Of a DNA stretch of 64,000 nucleotides, positions 53,420-62,331 are shown in pieces. Location: assembly GCA_947522735.1 (NCBI GenBank), contig CANNTZ010000003.1:17368-81367 (forward strand), written 5' to 3'. The notes beneath the pieces were generated by a model that saw only the letters and a program-made list of their open reading frames with translations, had not been told where the DNA came from and did no database searches. This DNA comes from an uncultured Oscillospiraceae bacterium. GTDB lineage: Bacteria > Bacillota > Clostridia > Oscillospirales > Ruminococcaceae. How positions within the stretch are numbered: the stretch's first letter is position 1; every line of letters starts with the position of its first letter. The position numbers and the translations under genes were made by a program.

Positions 53420-55393
53420 CTATTTTTCAAAGACGCCTCGATAGTAGTCTGCATCAAGTATCGACTCGGCGATCTCAAACCGCCGCGCAACCTCTCTGCA
53501 CATGACGTCCGCGTACCGCGAATCCACCAAAACGCCCTCATGCGGCGTGAACCGGCCGGTATAGGCGTCGTAATAGCCCTCGTTTGTCAGCCAGCTTTGG
53601 TTACCGAAGATGACCAGCGGCTCGGAATCGGAAAAAATATCGCTGCCGGACATCATGCGCGAGTCGTATTCCAGCCCGAACAGATTGGACACCGTCGGCA
53701 GGATATCCACGCTGCTGCACAGCTTATCCACCTCCACAGGCTCCATGCCGGGATTATAGATTATCAGCGCGCTCTTATACAGCTCCGTGCTGCGCTCCAC
53801 CTTGTGGCCCGCCAGCTCGTCCGTCGCACTCTGGCTGAGCGCGTAGGGATAGTGATCCGCAGCCAGAACGATCACCGTTTTCTCGGCGATTCCTTTCGCC
53901 TCAAGCTGTGCCATCAAGTCCTCGAGCGCATATTCCAGCTCAAGGTTCGCGGCAATATACGCCTTCGCCTCCTCGGAATAATTCAGACCCTCAACGGCCG
54001 CGCGGTTTTTCTTCGCCATATCGTTGTGCCGGAAGTTGTAATTCATGTGTCCGCTGACGGTCATGTAATAGGCGTGGAACGGCTCGTCGTCGATATATTC
54101 GCCGATAGTCGCGGCAAACATCTCGCTGTCCGATTCCGGCCACGAAGCTCCGATCTCCAGCCCGTTGCCGACGCCCTTGTAGATATATCCCATATTCGGA
54201 TGCGAGCTGTCGCGGTGATAGAAATTGTAAAGGTGGTCGTGATAGGCAACGCATTTATAGCCGCGCGCCGAGAGCTGATTGCCAAGCGCAAAGGGCAGAT
54301 AATTCCCGGCGGACTGCACGAAGCTCCACGCGCCGGTCTTTGGGATGAGGCCCTGACAGTTGGCGTATTCGCCGTCGGTCGTCGAGATACCCCAGAGTGG
54401 CGAGTAGTAGTTGTTAAAGCGGAAGCCCTCGCGGCACATCTTATAGAGCAGCGGCGTCACATCCCTGTCAACCGCATATGGCGAAAAGCTCTCGGCGGTG
54501 ATGAACACGAGATTTTTGCCACGGAAGATGCCGGTGCGGGAGTTCTTTTCGGTCGGCGCCTTGGAGGAGAATACGCCGTCAAGCCAGAGCCGCTCGGAAT
54601 CGGTCTCGTTTTCGGCGAGCGTCTCGAAATCAACGTCTATCATGTTATATTTGTCCGCGGAATATTCCCTGTAAGCCTGCGAGACAGGCTCGAAACGGTC
54701 TGCGGAGAGCTTGCGCTCGCCTGCGGCGATGCTCTGCGTTTCGAGACGGATGGAGGTCATCACACCAAAATTGCGCACTGCCAGCAGCGAGACGAACCGG
54801 TCGTAATAGACCGAGCGCGGGCTGGGCGAGCCGGAGTTGTTCAGCCAGACGGCCCCCGCGCCGAGGAAGAACAGCAGCACCGAGAGCAGCGCCCCGGCAA
54901 CGCGCGGCATGGCGCGCACACGCCCGGTGTCGATGCCGAGTCGGCGGCTGAAATAGAGCACGACAATTGGCAGGAGCGTGAGGAGCAGCGGCAGCCAGCA
55001 GTCGAGGACCGCATCGATGGTGATATCGATAAACTCAATAATCGCCCCCGCGCCGCCGGTGGATGCGACAGACGGGAAAACCGAGAAGATCCTGTAATAG
55101 ACAAGATAGGTGTTGACGCAGACGAACTGCGCCGAGAGCAGCACGATGGCTATCACACGGTTCGCTTTAGGCGAAAACAGCGTGGACAGCACGGCTATAA
55201 ATATCCCAAGAGAGAGCGAGAATATGAGCGTGAACAGCATACCGCGTTCAAACAGCGAGCCGAAGCCGTATATGCTCACCCTCATCACAAGCTCCATCCA
55301 GATGCAGACGGCGCAGATATATGCAAAGAAAAACCACTTTTTCCCTTTTTTCATGTTTTTCCCACCGGAGACCTCGGCGGACTGTAGAACCAT
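53420..55393 (-). CDS. LTA-synthase-like membrane sulfatase-fold protein
   Basis: A protein of about 657 residues with five N-terminal membrane helices and a large extracytoplasmic alkaline-phosphatase-like domain. The metal and nucleophile sites follow the LtaS pattern: NLVFITAESFSPYA, then LWGISTTDGEYANCQ with the candidate catalytic threonine, YMTVSGHMNYNF, and VIVLAADHYPYA. Such enzymes polymerise glycerophosphate or move phosphoethanolamine/phosphoglycerol groups on the envelope. I use the ATG at 55393 (AGAGG 8 nt upstream); an ATG at 55354 (MKKGKKWFFF) with GGTGGG is also plausible. It is monocistronic. Confidence 0.88.
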   Translation of the reverse strand: MVLQSAEVSGGKNMKKGKKWFFFAYICAVCIWMELVMRVSIYGFGSLFERGMLFTLIFSLSLGIFIAVLSTLFSPKANRVIAIVLLSAQFVCVNTYLVYYRIFSVFPSVASTGGAGAIIEFIDITIDAVLDCWLPLLLTLLPIVVLYFSRRLGIDTGRVRAMPRVAGALLSVLLFFLGAGAVWLNNSGSPSPRSVYYDRFVSLLAVRNFGVMTSIRLETQSIAAGERKLSADRFEPVSQAYREYSADKYNMIDVDFETLAENETDSERLWLDGVFSSKAPTEKNSRTGIFRGKNLVFITAESFSPYAVDRDVTPLLYKMCREGFRFNNYYSPLWGISTTDGEYANCQGLIPKTGAWSFVQSAGNYLPFALGNQLSARGYKCVAYHDHLYNFYHRDSSHPNMGYIYKGVGNGLEIGASWPESDSEMFAATIGEYIDDEPFHAYYMTVSGHMNYNFRHNDMAKKNRAAVEGLNYSEEAKAYIAANLELEYALEDLMAQLEAKGIAEKTVIVLAADHYPYALSQSATDELAGHKVERSTELYKSALIIYNPGMEPVEVDKLCSSVDILPTVSNLFGLEYDSRMMSGSDIFSDSEPLVIFGNQSWLTNEGYYDAYTGRFTPHEGVLVDSRYADVMCREVARRFEIAESILDADYYRGVFEK

Positions 55394-55428
55394 CGCAATT
55401 ACCTCTGACAAAAAAGATTTCACGTTAT

Positions 55429-55457
55429 ATGATAGCACAAAGCGCCGCCAATGTCAC
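55429..55457 (-). promoter_or_regulatory. Promoter of the LTA-synthase-like gene
   Basis: On the minus strand GTGACA (55457-55452), 17 nt, TATCAT (55434-55429), each one base off consensus. Confidence 0.65.
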
Positions 55458-55558
55458 TATTCAAATAATGAGAATTGTTTAAATTATATTTGCTTACAAA
55501 AGCCCGGCGGGAGTCCTTCAAGAAGCTCTCCCGCCGAAAAATCCGGATTTTTACGCCG

Positions 55559-57259
55559 TTATTTCAGCTTTTCGGCGTCAAACGCGTCCAGCCAGTCGTT
55601 TGCGGCTCTGCACACCGTGGCGAGCGCGCCGTCGCCGAACGGCGTGTCCAGCCCCGCCGCCGCAACAAGCTCTGTGAAGCTCCGTGTCCCGGCCAGCCGC
55701 ACCAGCTTCATATATGCCTGCCACGCCTCGCGGCGATCATGCATCATCAGCGCCCAGAATTGCAGCGCCACCGTCTGAGCGAGACAGTAGTCGATGTAAT
55801 AGAACGGGCGGCGGTAGATATGAGTCTGGCGCTGCCAGCCCTTGCCCTCGCCGTAGAACGGCACCTCGCCCAGCTTCATCCACGGCATATATACGCCCAG
55901 CAGCTCGCGCCACACGCCGTGGCGCTCCGCAGGGGTGAGCTGCGGCTTTTCGTAGACGACATGCTGGAAGTGATCGACCATCGTGCCATAGGGAATGAAG
56001 GTCAGGGCGCCGGCAAGATGGGAATAGTAGAACTTGTCGGTATCCTTGCCAAAGAAGCCCTCCTCCCACGGCCATGCGAAGAATTCCATCGACATGGAGT
56101 GTATCTCGCAGGATTCCAGCGTCGGACTCTGGTTTTCCAGCGGCACAATGTTGCGCGCGGTATAGCCCGCAAACGCGTGGCCCGCCTCGTGGGTGATTAC
56201 CTCGACGTCGTGGGAGGTGCCGTTAAAGTTTGCGAAGATGAACGGCGCCTTGTACTCCGGCAGGCTGGTGCAGTAGCCGCCCGCGGCCTTGCCCTTGCGG
56301 GAGAGCACGTCGAGCAGCTCGTTGTCGTACATAAAATCGATAAATTCGGCTGTCTCAGGGGACAGCTCGTGATAAAATTTTCTGCCGTGTGCAAGGATAT
56401 CCTCCGGCGTGCCCTGCGGCCTTGCGTTGCCGGAGCGGAACATCAGCGCGGCGTCGGCAAAGGTGAGCGGATATGACGCGCCGGTGCGCGCGGCCTGCTG
56501 GCGGTAGATCCTGTCTGCAACCGGCACAACGTGCCTGACGACTGCCTCACGGAAGCGCTCTACGTCCTCCCTGCTATAGCTGTTGCGGGTCATGCGGTAA
56601 TAGCCGAGAGTGACGTAGCTCTCATAGCCGAGCTTTTTCGCCATCGTATCGCGCAGCCGCACCAGCTCGTCGTAATATTCGTCCAGCTTTTCGCTGTTTT
56701 CGTTGTAAAAGTTGCCCTCGGCGTCCCATGCGGCGCGGCGGCGCCTGTCGTCGGCGTCCTGCTTGAGCGGCGAGAGCTGCGAGATGGTGTAGGTTCCGCC
56801 CTCGAACGGTATCTGCGCCGACGCTATGAGCTTGACGTAGTCGGCCTCGACGCGATTCTCCTGCTGTAGCTCACCGATTATCTCCGGCGAGAAGGTCTTG
56901 AGCGACATTTCGGCGTTGACAAACATCAGACGTCCGTATTTTTCCTCAAGCTGCGCGCGGAACGGCGAGGCGAGCAGCGCGTTGGTCCAGTTCTGAAGGT
57001 GCTCCTGAAGCATCGGCCCCTGCTCGTCGAGATATTTCATCTCGGCGTCGTAAAAATCGTCCGCAGTATTGATGCTGTTGCGCACGTAGGCTATCGAGAA
57101 CATGGTGTCAAGCTTTGACGACAGCTCGTTCATCGCGAGAAACACGCCGTCCGCCGCCTCAAAGCTTTCCGCCGCCAAAAAGCCGGCGGTCAGCTCGGTG
57201 ATATCCCTCCTCGCCGCCTCAAAATCCGGACGCACATAGGGCATATCGCTGAATTTCAT
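55559..57259 (-). CDS. M3 family oligoendopeptidase (PepF-like)
   Basis: A 566-residue cytosolic zinc endopeptidase for short peptides. The active site is VITHEAGHAFAGY (His357, Glu358, His361), with the third ligand in the following SCEIHSMSMEFFAWP. The long helical N-terminal half is normal for the family. The ATG at 57259 follows AAAGG by 9 nt; earlier in-frame starts lack spacing. It lies 90 bp after the EF-G-like gene, a gap holding a GC-rich hairpin. With the M32 enzyme and the peptide importer it points to active peptide use. Confidence 0.94.
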   Translation of the reverse strand: MKFSDMPYVRPDFEAARRDITELTAGFLAAESFEAADGVFLAMNELSSKLDTMFSIAYVRNSINTADDFYDAEMKYLDEQGPMLQEHLQNWTNALLASPFRAQLEEKYGRLMFVNAEMSLKTFSPEIIGELQQENRVEADYVKLIASAQIPFEGGTYTISQLSPLKQDADDRRRRAAWDAEGNFYNENSEKLDEYYDELVRLRDTMAKKLGYESYVTLGYYRMTRNSYSREDVERFREAVVRHVVPVADRIYRQQAARTGASYPLTFADAALMFRSGNARPQGTPEDILAHGRKFYHELSPETAEFIDFMYDNELLDVLSRKGKAAGGYCTSLPEYKAPFIFANFNGTSHDVEVITHEAGHAFAGYTARNIVPLENQSPTLESCEIHSMSMEFFAWPWEEGFFGKDTDKFYYSHLAGALTFIPYGTMVDHFQHVVYEKPQLTPAERHGVWRELLGVYMPWMKLGEVPFYGEGKGWQRQTHIYRRPFYYIDYCLAQTVALQFWALMMHDRREAWQAYMKLVRLAGTRSFTELVAAAGLDTPFGDGALATVCRAANDWLDAFDAEKLK

Positions 57260-57295
57260 ATGCTTCATCCTTTCGCTTTTCACATAGACACAGCC

Positions 57296-57328
57296 GCGCC
57301 GGACGCTTTTGCGGAAAGCGCCCGGCGC
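57296..57328 (-). repeat. GC-rich hairpin between EF-G-like and oligoendopeptidase genes
   Basis: GCGCCGG, a wobble pair and CGCTTT pair with AAAGCG and CCGGCGC around CCGC on the minus strand (14 bp). No T-run follows, so it may be a stabiliser or processing site rather than a terminator. Confidence 0.6.
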
Positions 57329-57349
57329 AACCAATATTACCGGATATTA

Positions 57350-59428
57350 TCAGTCTTTTTCCTCGTCGCGCATTGCCTTGGCCTCTTCGATAACGGCCGC
57401 TTCGAGCATCTGCGGGAGCTGCTCATAGCGCTCGAATTTGAGGGTAAAGCTGCCACGGCCCTGGGTGACGGAGCGGAGCATTGTGGAGAAATCGTACATC
57501 TCACTCATCGGCACCTCCGCCTCGATCTCGGTCAGCTTGCCGGTCGGGGTCATGCCGAGGACGCGTCCGCGGCGCTTATTGAGGTCGCCCATGATATCGC
57601 CGGTGTTACTGTCCGGAATGAGCACCTTGAGGCTTCCGATCGGTTCGAGAAGAACCGGGCTTGCCTGCGGGATGCCCGCCTTAAACGCGAGACGCGCAGC
57701 CATCTGGAAAGACATATCGTTGGAGTCGACGGGGTGATAGGAGCCATCCACCAGCCTTGCGAGCACGCCAACCATCGGATAGCCCGCCATGGTGCCGGTC
57801 TTGACCGCGTCGCGCAGGCCCTTTTCGACCGCCGGGAAGAAGTTGCGGGGAACGGAGCCGCCAAAGACGCTCTCCTCGAATACGAGATCGTCGCTGTCAG
57901 TCGGCTCGAACTCGATCCACACGTCGCCGTACTGGCCGTGGCCGCCGGACTGCTTCTTGTGCTTGCCCTGAACCTTGACCTTCTTGCGGATTGTCTCGCG
58001 ATATGCAAAGCGCGGCTTGACAAGGGATATCTCAACGCCGAACTTGCTCTTGAGCTTGCTGATGATAACGTCGAGGTGCTGCTCGCCAAGTCCGGAGAGA
58101 AGCTGCTGGTGGGTCTCGGCGTTCATCTCGAAGTGGACGGTCGGATCCTCCTCCATCAATCTCTGGAGGCCCTGAGCTATCTTGCCCTCGTCGCCCTTGC
58201 TCTTCGGCACTACTGCCATGGTCAGGCAGGCGGTCGGATACTGCGTCTTTGCAAACCTCACGACGCGCTTGGGGTCGCAATAGCTGTCGCCGGTGACGGC
58301 CTCACCGAGCTTGGTGACGGCGCCGATGTCGCCCGCGCCGATATAATCGGTGTCCTCCTGCTTCTTGCCGCGCACGAACACCAGCTTACCCAAGCGCTCG
58401 GTCTGGCCGGTTCTGGCGTTGACGGGCGAGACATCGGCGGAGAGCTTGCCCGCGACAACCTTGAAGAAAGAGAGCTTGCCGACAAACGGGTCGGCGACGG
58501 TCTTGAATACGTAGGACGCGAGCGGCGCGTTTTCGTCGCACCTGATCTCGACCTCCTTATCGTCCGCGTCAAGCGCCTTTTCGGAGGCGGACTCGGCGGC
58601 GGAGGGGATTATCGACGTAATGGTGTTCATCAGCAGATCGACGCCCTCGAGGCTGGTGGGAGCGCCGCAGAGAACGGGCGCGAGCGCACCGGAGGCGATA
58701 CCGAGCTTGAAGCCCTTCTCCATGTCCTCCTTGGTGAACGCTTCGCCGTCGAAGAACTTGTTCATCAGCTCCTCGTCCGTCTCGGCAATGGCCTCGCTGA
58801 GCTCCATCATGCACTCCTCGATGGAATCGGCCGCACCTGCGGGAACCTCGACCTCCTTGCACTTGCCTCCGGCGTAGGCATACGCCTTGTTATCGACAAG
58901 ATTGATGTAGCAGACGACCTTGTGATCCTCTACATACGGGATGATGAGCGGGCAGACCGAGGAGCCGAAGCTCTCGCGCAAACCGGCGAGAACCTTGAAA
59001 TAATCCGAGTTGTCGGTATCGAGCTTGGTGACGAAGAACATCTTGAATTTGTTGTTGGCGGCCGCAATGTCGAACGCCTTTTCGGTTCCGACGCTGACGC
59101 CGGAACGGCCGGAAACGGCTATCAGAACAGTCTCCGCCGCACGGACGCCCTCATGGAAGCCCGCTGCAAAATCGAAAAGACCCGGCGTATCGAGCAGGTT
59201 TATCTTGGTGTCGTTCCAGATAAACGGCGCCACCGCGGTGCTTACCGTTACGGCGCGCTTGATCTCTTCGGCGTCAAAGTCGCAGACAGTATTCCCGTCC
59301 GCCACCTTGCCGAGGCGGTCGGTAGCTCCGGCTATGTAAAGCATCGCCTCTGCGAGCGAGGTCTTACCGCTGCCGCTGTGTCCAGCTATCGCGATATTTC
59401 TGATTTTGCCGGCGTTGAACTGTTTCAA
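57350..59428 (-). CDS. EF-G-like translational GTPase (EF-G2 type)
   Basis: A 692-residue protein with all five EF-G domains. The G1 motif is IAGHSGSGKTSL, not the AHIDAGKTT of housekeeping EF-G; G3 is LLDTPGLFDF and G4 is TKLD in place of NKMD. The domain IV glycine-rich loop (KQSGGHGQYGDVWIEF) and domain V (EVPMSEMYDFSTMLRSVTQGRG) are present. These changes mark the EF-G2 paralogue group, which binds ribosomes but whose cellular role is poorly known. It is followed by the oligoendopeptidase. The housekeeping fusA must be elsewhere. Confidence 0.9.
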   Translation of the reverse strand: MKQFNAGKIRNIAIAGHSGSGKTSLAEAMLYIAGATDRLGKVADGNTVCDFDAEEIKRAVTVSTAVAPFIWNDTKINLLDTPGLFDFAAGFHEGVRAAETVLIAVSGRSGVSVGTEKAFDIAAANNKFKMFFVTKLDTDNSDYFKVLAGLRESFGSSVCPLIIPYVEDHKVVCYINLVDNKAYAYAGGKCKEVEVPAGAADSIEECMMELSEAIAETDEELMNKFFDGEAFTKEDMEKGFKLGIASGALAPVLCGAPTSLEGVDLLMNTITSIIPSAAESASEKALDADDKEVEIRCDENAPLASYVFKTVADPFVGKLSFFKVVAGKLSADVSPVNARTGQTERLGKLVFVRGKKQEDTDYIGAGDIGAVTKLGEAVTGDSYCDPKRVVRFAKTQYPTACLTMAVVPKSKGDEGKIAQGLQRLMEEDPTVHFEMNAETHQQLLSGLGEQHLDVIISKLKSKFGVEISLVKPRFAYRETIRKKVKVQGKHKKQSGGHGQYGDVWIEFEPTDSDDLVFEESVFGGSVPRNFFPAVEKGLRDAVKTGTMAGYPMVGVLARLVDGSYHPVDSNDMSFQMAARLAFKAGIPQASPVLLEPIGSLKVLIPDSNTGDIMGDLNKRRGRVLGMTPTGKLTEIEAEVPMSEMYDFSTMLRSVTQGRGSFTLKFERYEQLPQMLEAAVIEEAKAMRDEEKD

Positions 59429-59574
59429 AACAAAATTCCCCTTTCCGGACGTCGGGACATGTCCCGAGCCGTTCGTATAAATTCTAAAAGCGTCATGTGC
59501 TTCGTATTACATTGTATTACATTGGTATCAACGTGAACGGATGAAAACGCTGCATCTTTGCCGCTATACAAACT

Positions 59575-59604
59575 ATTATACTACATTCGGCATAATTTCC
59601 GCAA
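59575..59604 (-). promoter_or_regulatory. Promoter of the EF-G-like gene
   Basis: On the minus strand TTGCGG (59604-59599), 18 nt, TATAAT (59580-59575). The leader is about 140 nt. The remaining gap (59605-59749) is AT-rich and holds nothing else recognisable. Confidence 0.7.
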
Positions 59605-59749
59605 TAGTCTTTTTACCCTTTTGAAACTATGTAATATAAATTTTTTTGATTCTATATTGTGTATTTCAACTAATTTTTTCAACTCTCATGTCAGAAATCA
59701 CAGTTTTGGAAATTGTTTTTGTGTGTTCTGATCCGTCATCCATGCCTGC

Positions 59750-60919
59750 TCACAGCTTGACTACACACCGGCGGTACTCGGCGCCGCAGCCGGCCGGCTC
59801 GGGACGGCAGAGATCGAACAGGTCGGCGGCGCGCGCCTCGCACAGCGCATATTCCTCCGGCACGTCCGTCAGCGACGCGACGGCGCGCACATTCCGGCTC
59901 GCCAGCCGCACCAGCTCCTCGCCCGCCCGCGTCATCCCGAGAATGCGCAGATATCCCGGCGCGCTGCGGCAGAGCTGCGCGGGAACGCCGAGAAGCGCAT
60001 TCATCGCCGCGCGGCGTATCCGCGCCGAGGGAAAGCGCTTTGTTGTCGCGGCGGCGACGAAGGCCTCCGGAGATACCGCCGAGCGCGATATATTATAGAG
60101 GCGGTTCGGCAGACCCTCGCTCATGTCCGGGAGCTGCGCGAAATCCCCGGCGCTCATGCAGCGCAGCCGCGCCAGTACAGCCATGTCGAGCCGCCCGGTG
60201 TCGCAGGGCATACCGCCGCGCTCCTCCTCGTCGAGAAATACGCCGAGAGCAGGCTCCGGGACGTACCGCCGCATTGCCGTGACGCCGCGCTCGCGGCAGA
60301 CCCCACGCAGATACGATGCGCTTGCAAAGCCGCTCGACGGCGAAAAGGAGTCGTGATTCACCCTTGTGCGCGGTATCGCCGCGGCGTCTATCCTGCGTCC
60401 GTCGAGCAGGATGCGGCGCAGATACTCCACCGCAAGGATGTCGTTCGGGCGCGTCAGCAGCTCCGCGTTCCCGCCCAGCTCCGCCACCGCAAGCTGTCGC
60501 GCAAGCGCATACGACCGCCCCTGCATGACCCTCTCGCGTATCCGCCGGTCGGCCGCCTCGCCGCACAGCAGCGCTGCGGTACGTTCAAGCTCGCCGATAT
60601 CTCCCGATTCGCTTCCGAAGAACAGCGTGGCCCCGGCCTCAGCGAAGGCGTTCGCAAGCGTCACGCCGCCGAATGCAAACCTCTCGGCCGTCGCCATTGC
60701 GTAGGGCAGCGGCAGCTCGGCGACGAGATCCGCCCCGCACACCAGCGCCGCGTGCGCCCTGACCGACTTGTCCGCTATCGCCGCCTCGCCGCGCTGGACG
60801 AAGCTCCCGCTCATTATCACCGCCACCCGGTCGAAGCCAAGAGAGCGCACGGCGTCCAGTTGATAGGCATGTCCGTTGTGAAAAGGATTGTATTCCGCTA
60901 TAATTATGGCTGTTTTCAC
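59750..60919 (-). CDS. tmcAL: tRNA(Met) cytidine acetate ligase
   Basis: A 389-residue protein of the YlbM/TmcAL family that acetylates C34 of elongator tRNA-Met using acetate and ATP. The nucleotidyltransferase motif IIAEYNPFHNGHAYQL is at the N-terminus, VIMSGSFVQRGEAAI and FGSESGDIGELE follow, and the helical tRNA-binding half ends the protein. The GTG at 60919 has GGAG 7 nt upstream; a TTG seven codons earlier is possible. It is divergent from ackA and shares its -10 region, a fitting link since acetate kinase sets the cell's acetate pool. Confidence 0.92.
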   Translation of the reverse strand: MKTAIIIAEYNPFHNGHAYQLDAVRSLGFDRVAVIMSGSFVQRGEAAIADKSVRAHAALVCGADLVAELPLPYAMATAERFAFGGVTLANAFAEAGATLFFGSESGDIGELERTAALLCGEAADRRIRERVMQGRSYALARQLAVAELGGNAELLTRPNDILAVEYLRRILLDGRRIDAAAIPRTRVNHDSFSPSSGFASASYLRGVCRERGVTAMRRYVPEPALGVFLDEEERGGMPCDTGRLDMAVLARLRCMSAGDFAQLPDMSEGLPNRLYNISRSAVSPEAFVAAATTKRFPSARIRRAAMNALLGVPAQLCRSAPGYLRILGMTRAGEELVRLASRNVRAVASLTDVPEEYALCEARAADLFDLCRPEPAGCGAEYRRCVVKL

Positions 60920-60947
60920 GATTTTTCTCCATGTCCGCAATTTTTTC

Positions 60948-60998
60948 TTGATATTTGCCTCCTCTTGTAATAATATAGTAATGTATCAGCAAAGTCAA
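60948..60998. promoter_or_regulatory. Divergent ackA/tmcAL promoters sharing a -10 region
   Basis: Plus strand: TTGATA (60948-60953), 17 nt, TAATAT (60971-60976), toward ackA. Minus strand: TTGACT (60998-60993), 17 nt, TATTAT (60975-60970), toward tmcAL. The two -10 boxes overlap by five bases, so only one polymerase can open the DNA at a time. Confidence 0.8.
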
Positions 60999-61068
60999 GG
61001 GGGTACTCTTGGCTTTGTACGTTGTGCATTTAAACGGAAAGAATAAATATGTAAGGAATGGTACGAAA

Positions 61069-62274
61069 GTGAAAATTCTGGTAATCAACGCAGGCAGCTC
61101 CTCCCTCAAGTATCAGCTCATCGACATGTCCGACGAGTCTGTTATTGCCAAGGGAAACATCGAACGCATCGGCGTGGGCGGCATCATCACCCACAAGGTC
61201 GCCGACGGCCGCTCCGTCAAGGAGAACAAGCCCTTTGCGACCCACAAGGACGCCTTTGAAGAGCTGGTCGCCCGTCTAACCACCGGCGAGCTCGCCGTTC
61301 TCTCCGATATCCACGAAATCGCGGCGATAGGTCACCGCGTCCTCCACGGCAGCGAGAAGTACAAGAAAACCACCCTCATCACCGACGAGGTCATCTATGA
61401 TATCGGCGTGACCTTCAAGGATCTCGGCCCGCTTCACAATCCTCCTCAGGCAGTCGCCATGCAGGCCTGCCGCGACGTTTTCGGCCCTGAGGTTCCGATG
61501 GCCGCCGTCTTTGACACCTCGTTCCACCAGACCATGCCCGACAAGGCGTATATCTTCGGCATCCCCTACGAGTACTATGAGAAGTACCACATCCGCCGCT
61601 ACGGCTTCCACGGCACCAGCCACCGCTTTGTCAGCGCCCGCGTCGCCGAGCTGATGGGCCGTCCGATCGAGGAGCTGAAGATAATCTCCTGCCACCTCGG
61701 CAACGGCTCCTCCATAACCGCCGTCGATAAGGGCAAATCCGTCGATACCACCATGGGCTTCACTCCTCTTGACGGCGTCATCATGGGCACCCGCTCCGGC
61801 GGCATCGATCCCTCCGTCGTGACCTATATCATGGATAAGGAGGGCCTCTCTCCCGCCGAGATGAACGACCTTCTCAACAAAAAGAGCGGCTTCATCGGCC
61901 TTTCCGGCAAATCCACCGACTCTCGCGACATCGTCGATCTCTCCCTTGCCGGAGATTATCGCGCCGCCCTCACCGCGCACGCCCTGCGCTATCAGATCAA
62001 GAAGTTCATCGGCGCCTACACTGCGGCGATGAACGGCGTCGACGCCATTGCCTTCACCGGCGGCATCGGCGAGAACTCCCTGCATCTGCGCAGCGAGGTC
62101 TGCGAGGACATGGACTACCTCGGCATCAAGATCGACGAGGAGCTCAACGTGAAATACGACCGTAAGGAGCACGAGATCTCCGCTCCCGATGCCCGCGTCA
62201 GGACCTTTATCATCAAGACCAACGAGGAACTGCTGATTGCCCGCGACACCAAGACTCTTGTGGAAGCCCTCTGA
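61069..62274 (+). CDS. ackA: Acetate kinase
   Basis: The 401-residue kinase makes ATP and acetate from acetyl phosphate, a main energy step in fermentation. Family landmarks are KILVINAGSSSLKYQL, the substrate loop AVFDTSFHQTMP, IISCHLGNGSSITAV and FTGGIGENS. The GTG at 61069 gives the normal N-terminus and has AAGGAA 10 nt upstream. A TTG at 61009 with a stronger Shine-Dalgarno (AAGGGGGT) would add 20 residues; see findings. No pta gene is adjacent. Confidence 0.97.
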   Translation: MKILVINAGSSSLKYQLIDMSDESVIAKGNIERIGVGGIITHKVADGRSVKENKPFATHKDAFEELVARLTTGELAVLSDIHEIAAIGHRVLHGSEKYKKTTLITDEVIYDIGVTFKDLGPLHNPPQAVAMQACRDVFGPEVPMAAVFDTSFHQTMPDKAYIFGIPYEYYEKYHIRRYGFHGTSHRFVSARVAELMGRPIEELKIISCHLGNGSSITAVDKGKSVDTTMGFTPLDGVIMGTRSGGIDPSVVTYIMDKEGLSPAEMNDLLNKKSGFIGLSGKSTDSRDIVDLSLAGDYRAALTAHALRYQIKKFIGAYTAAMNGVDAIAFTGGIGENSLHLRSEVCEDMDYLGIKIDEELNVKYDRKEHEISAPDARVRTFIIKTNEELLIARDTKTLVEAL

Positions 62275-62291
62275 CCCCTCGAACACACGTC

Positions 62292-62331
62292 ACAGGACCG
62301 GATATCCATGCGATACCCGGTCCTGTTTTTG
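62292..62331 (+). terminator. Terminator of ackA
   Basis: ACAGGACCGG (62292-62301) pairs exactly with CCGGTCCTGT (62317-62326), followed by a T-run. It abuts the stop codon of the convergent DegT-family gene. Confidence 0.85.

Noticed and set aside
53114..55387. A 757-codon plus-strand frame opposite the LTA-synthase-like gene
   Set aside because: Antisense; charged low-complexity tail and no motifs, while the other strand has membrane helices and active-site motifs.
57260..59536. A 758-codon plus-strand frame opposite the EF-G-like gene
   Set aside because: Antisense shadow of a clear five-domain GTPase.
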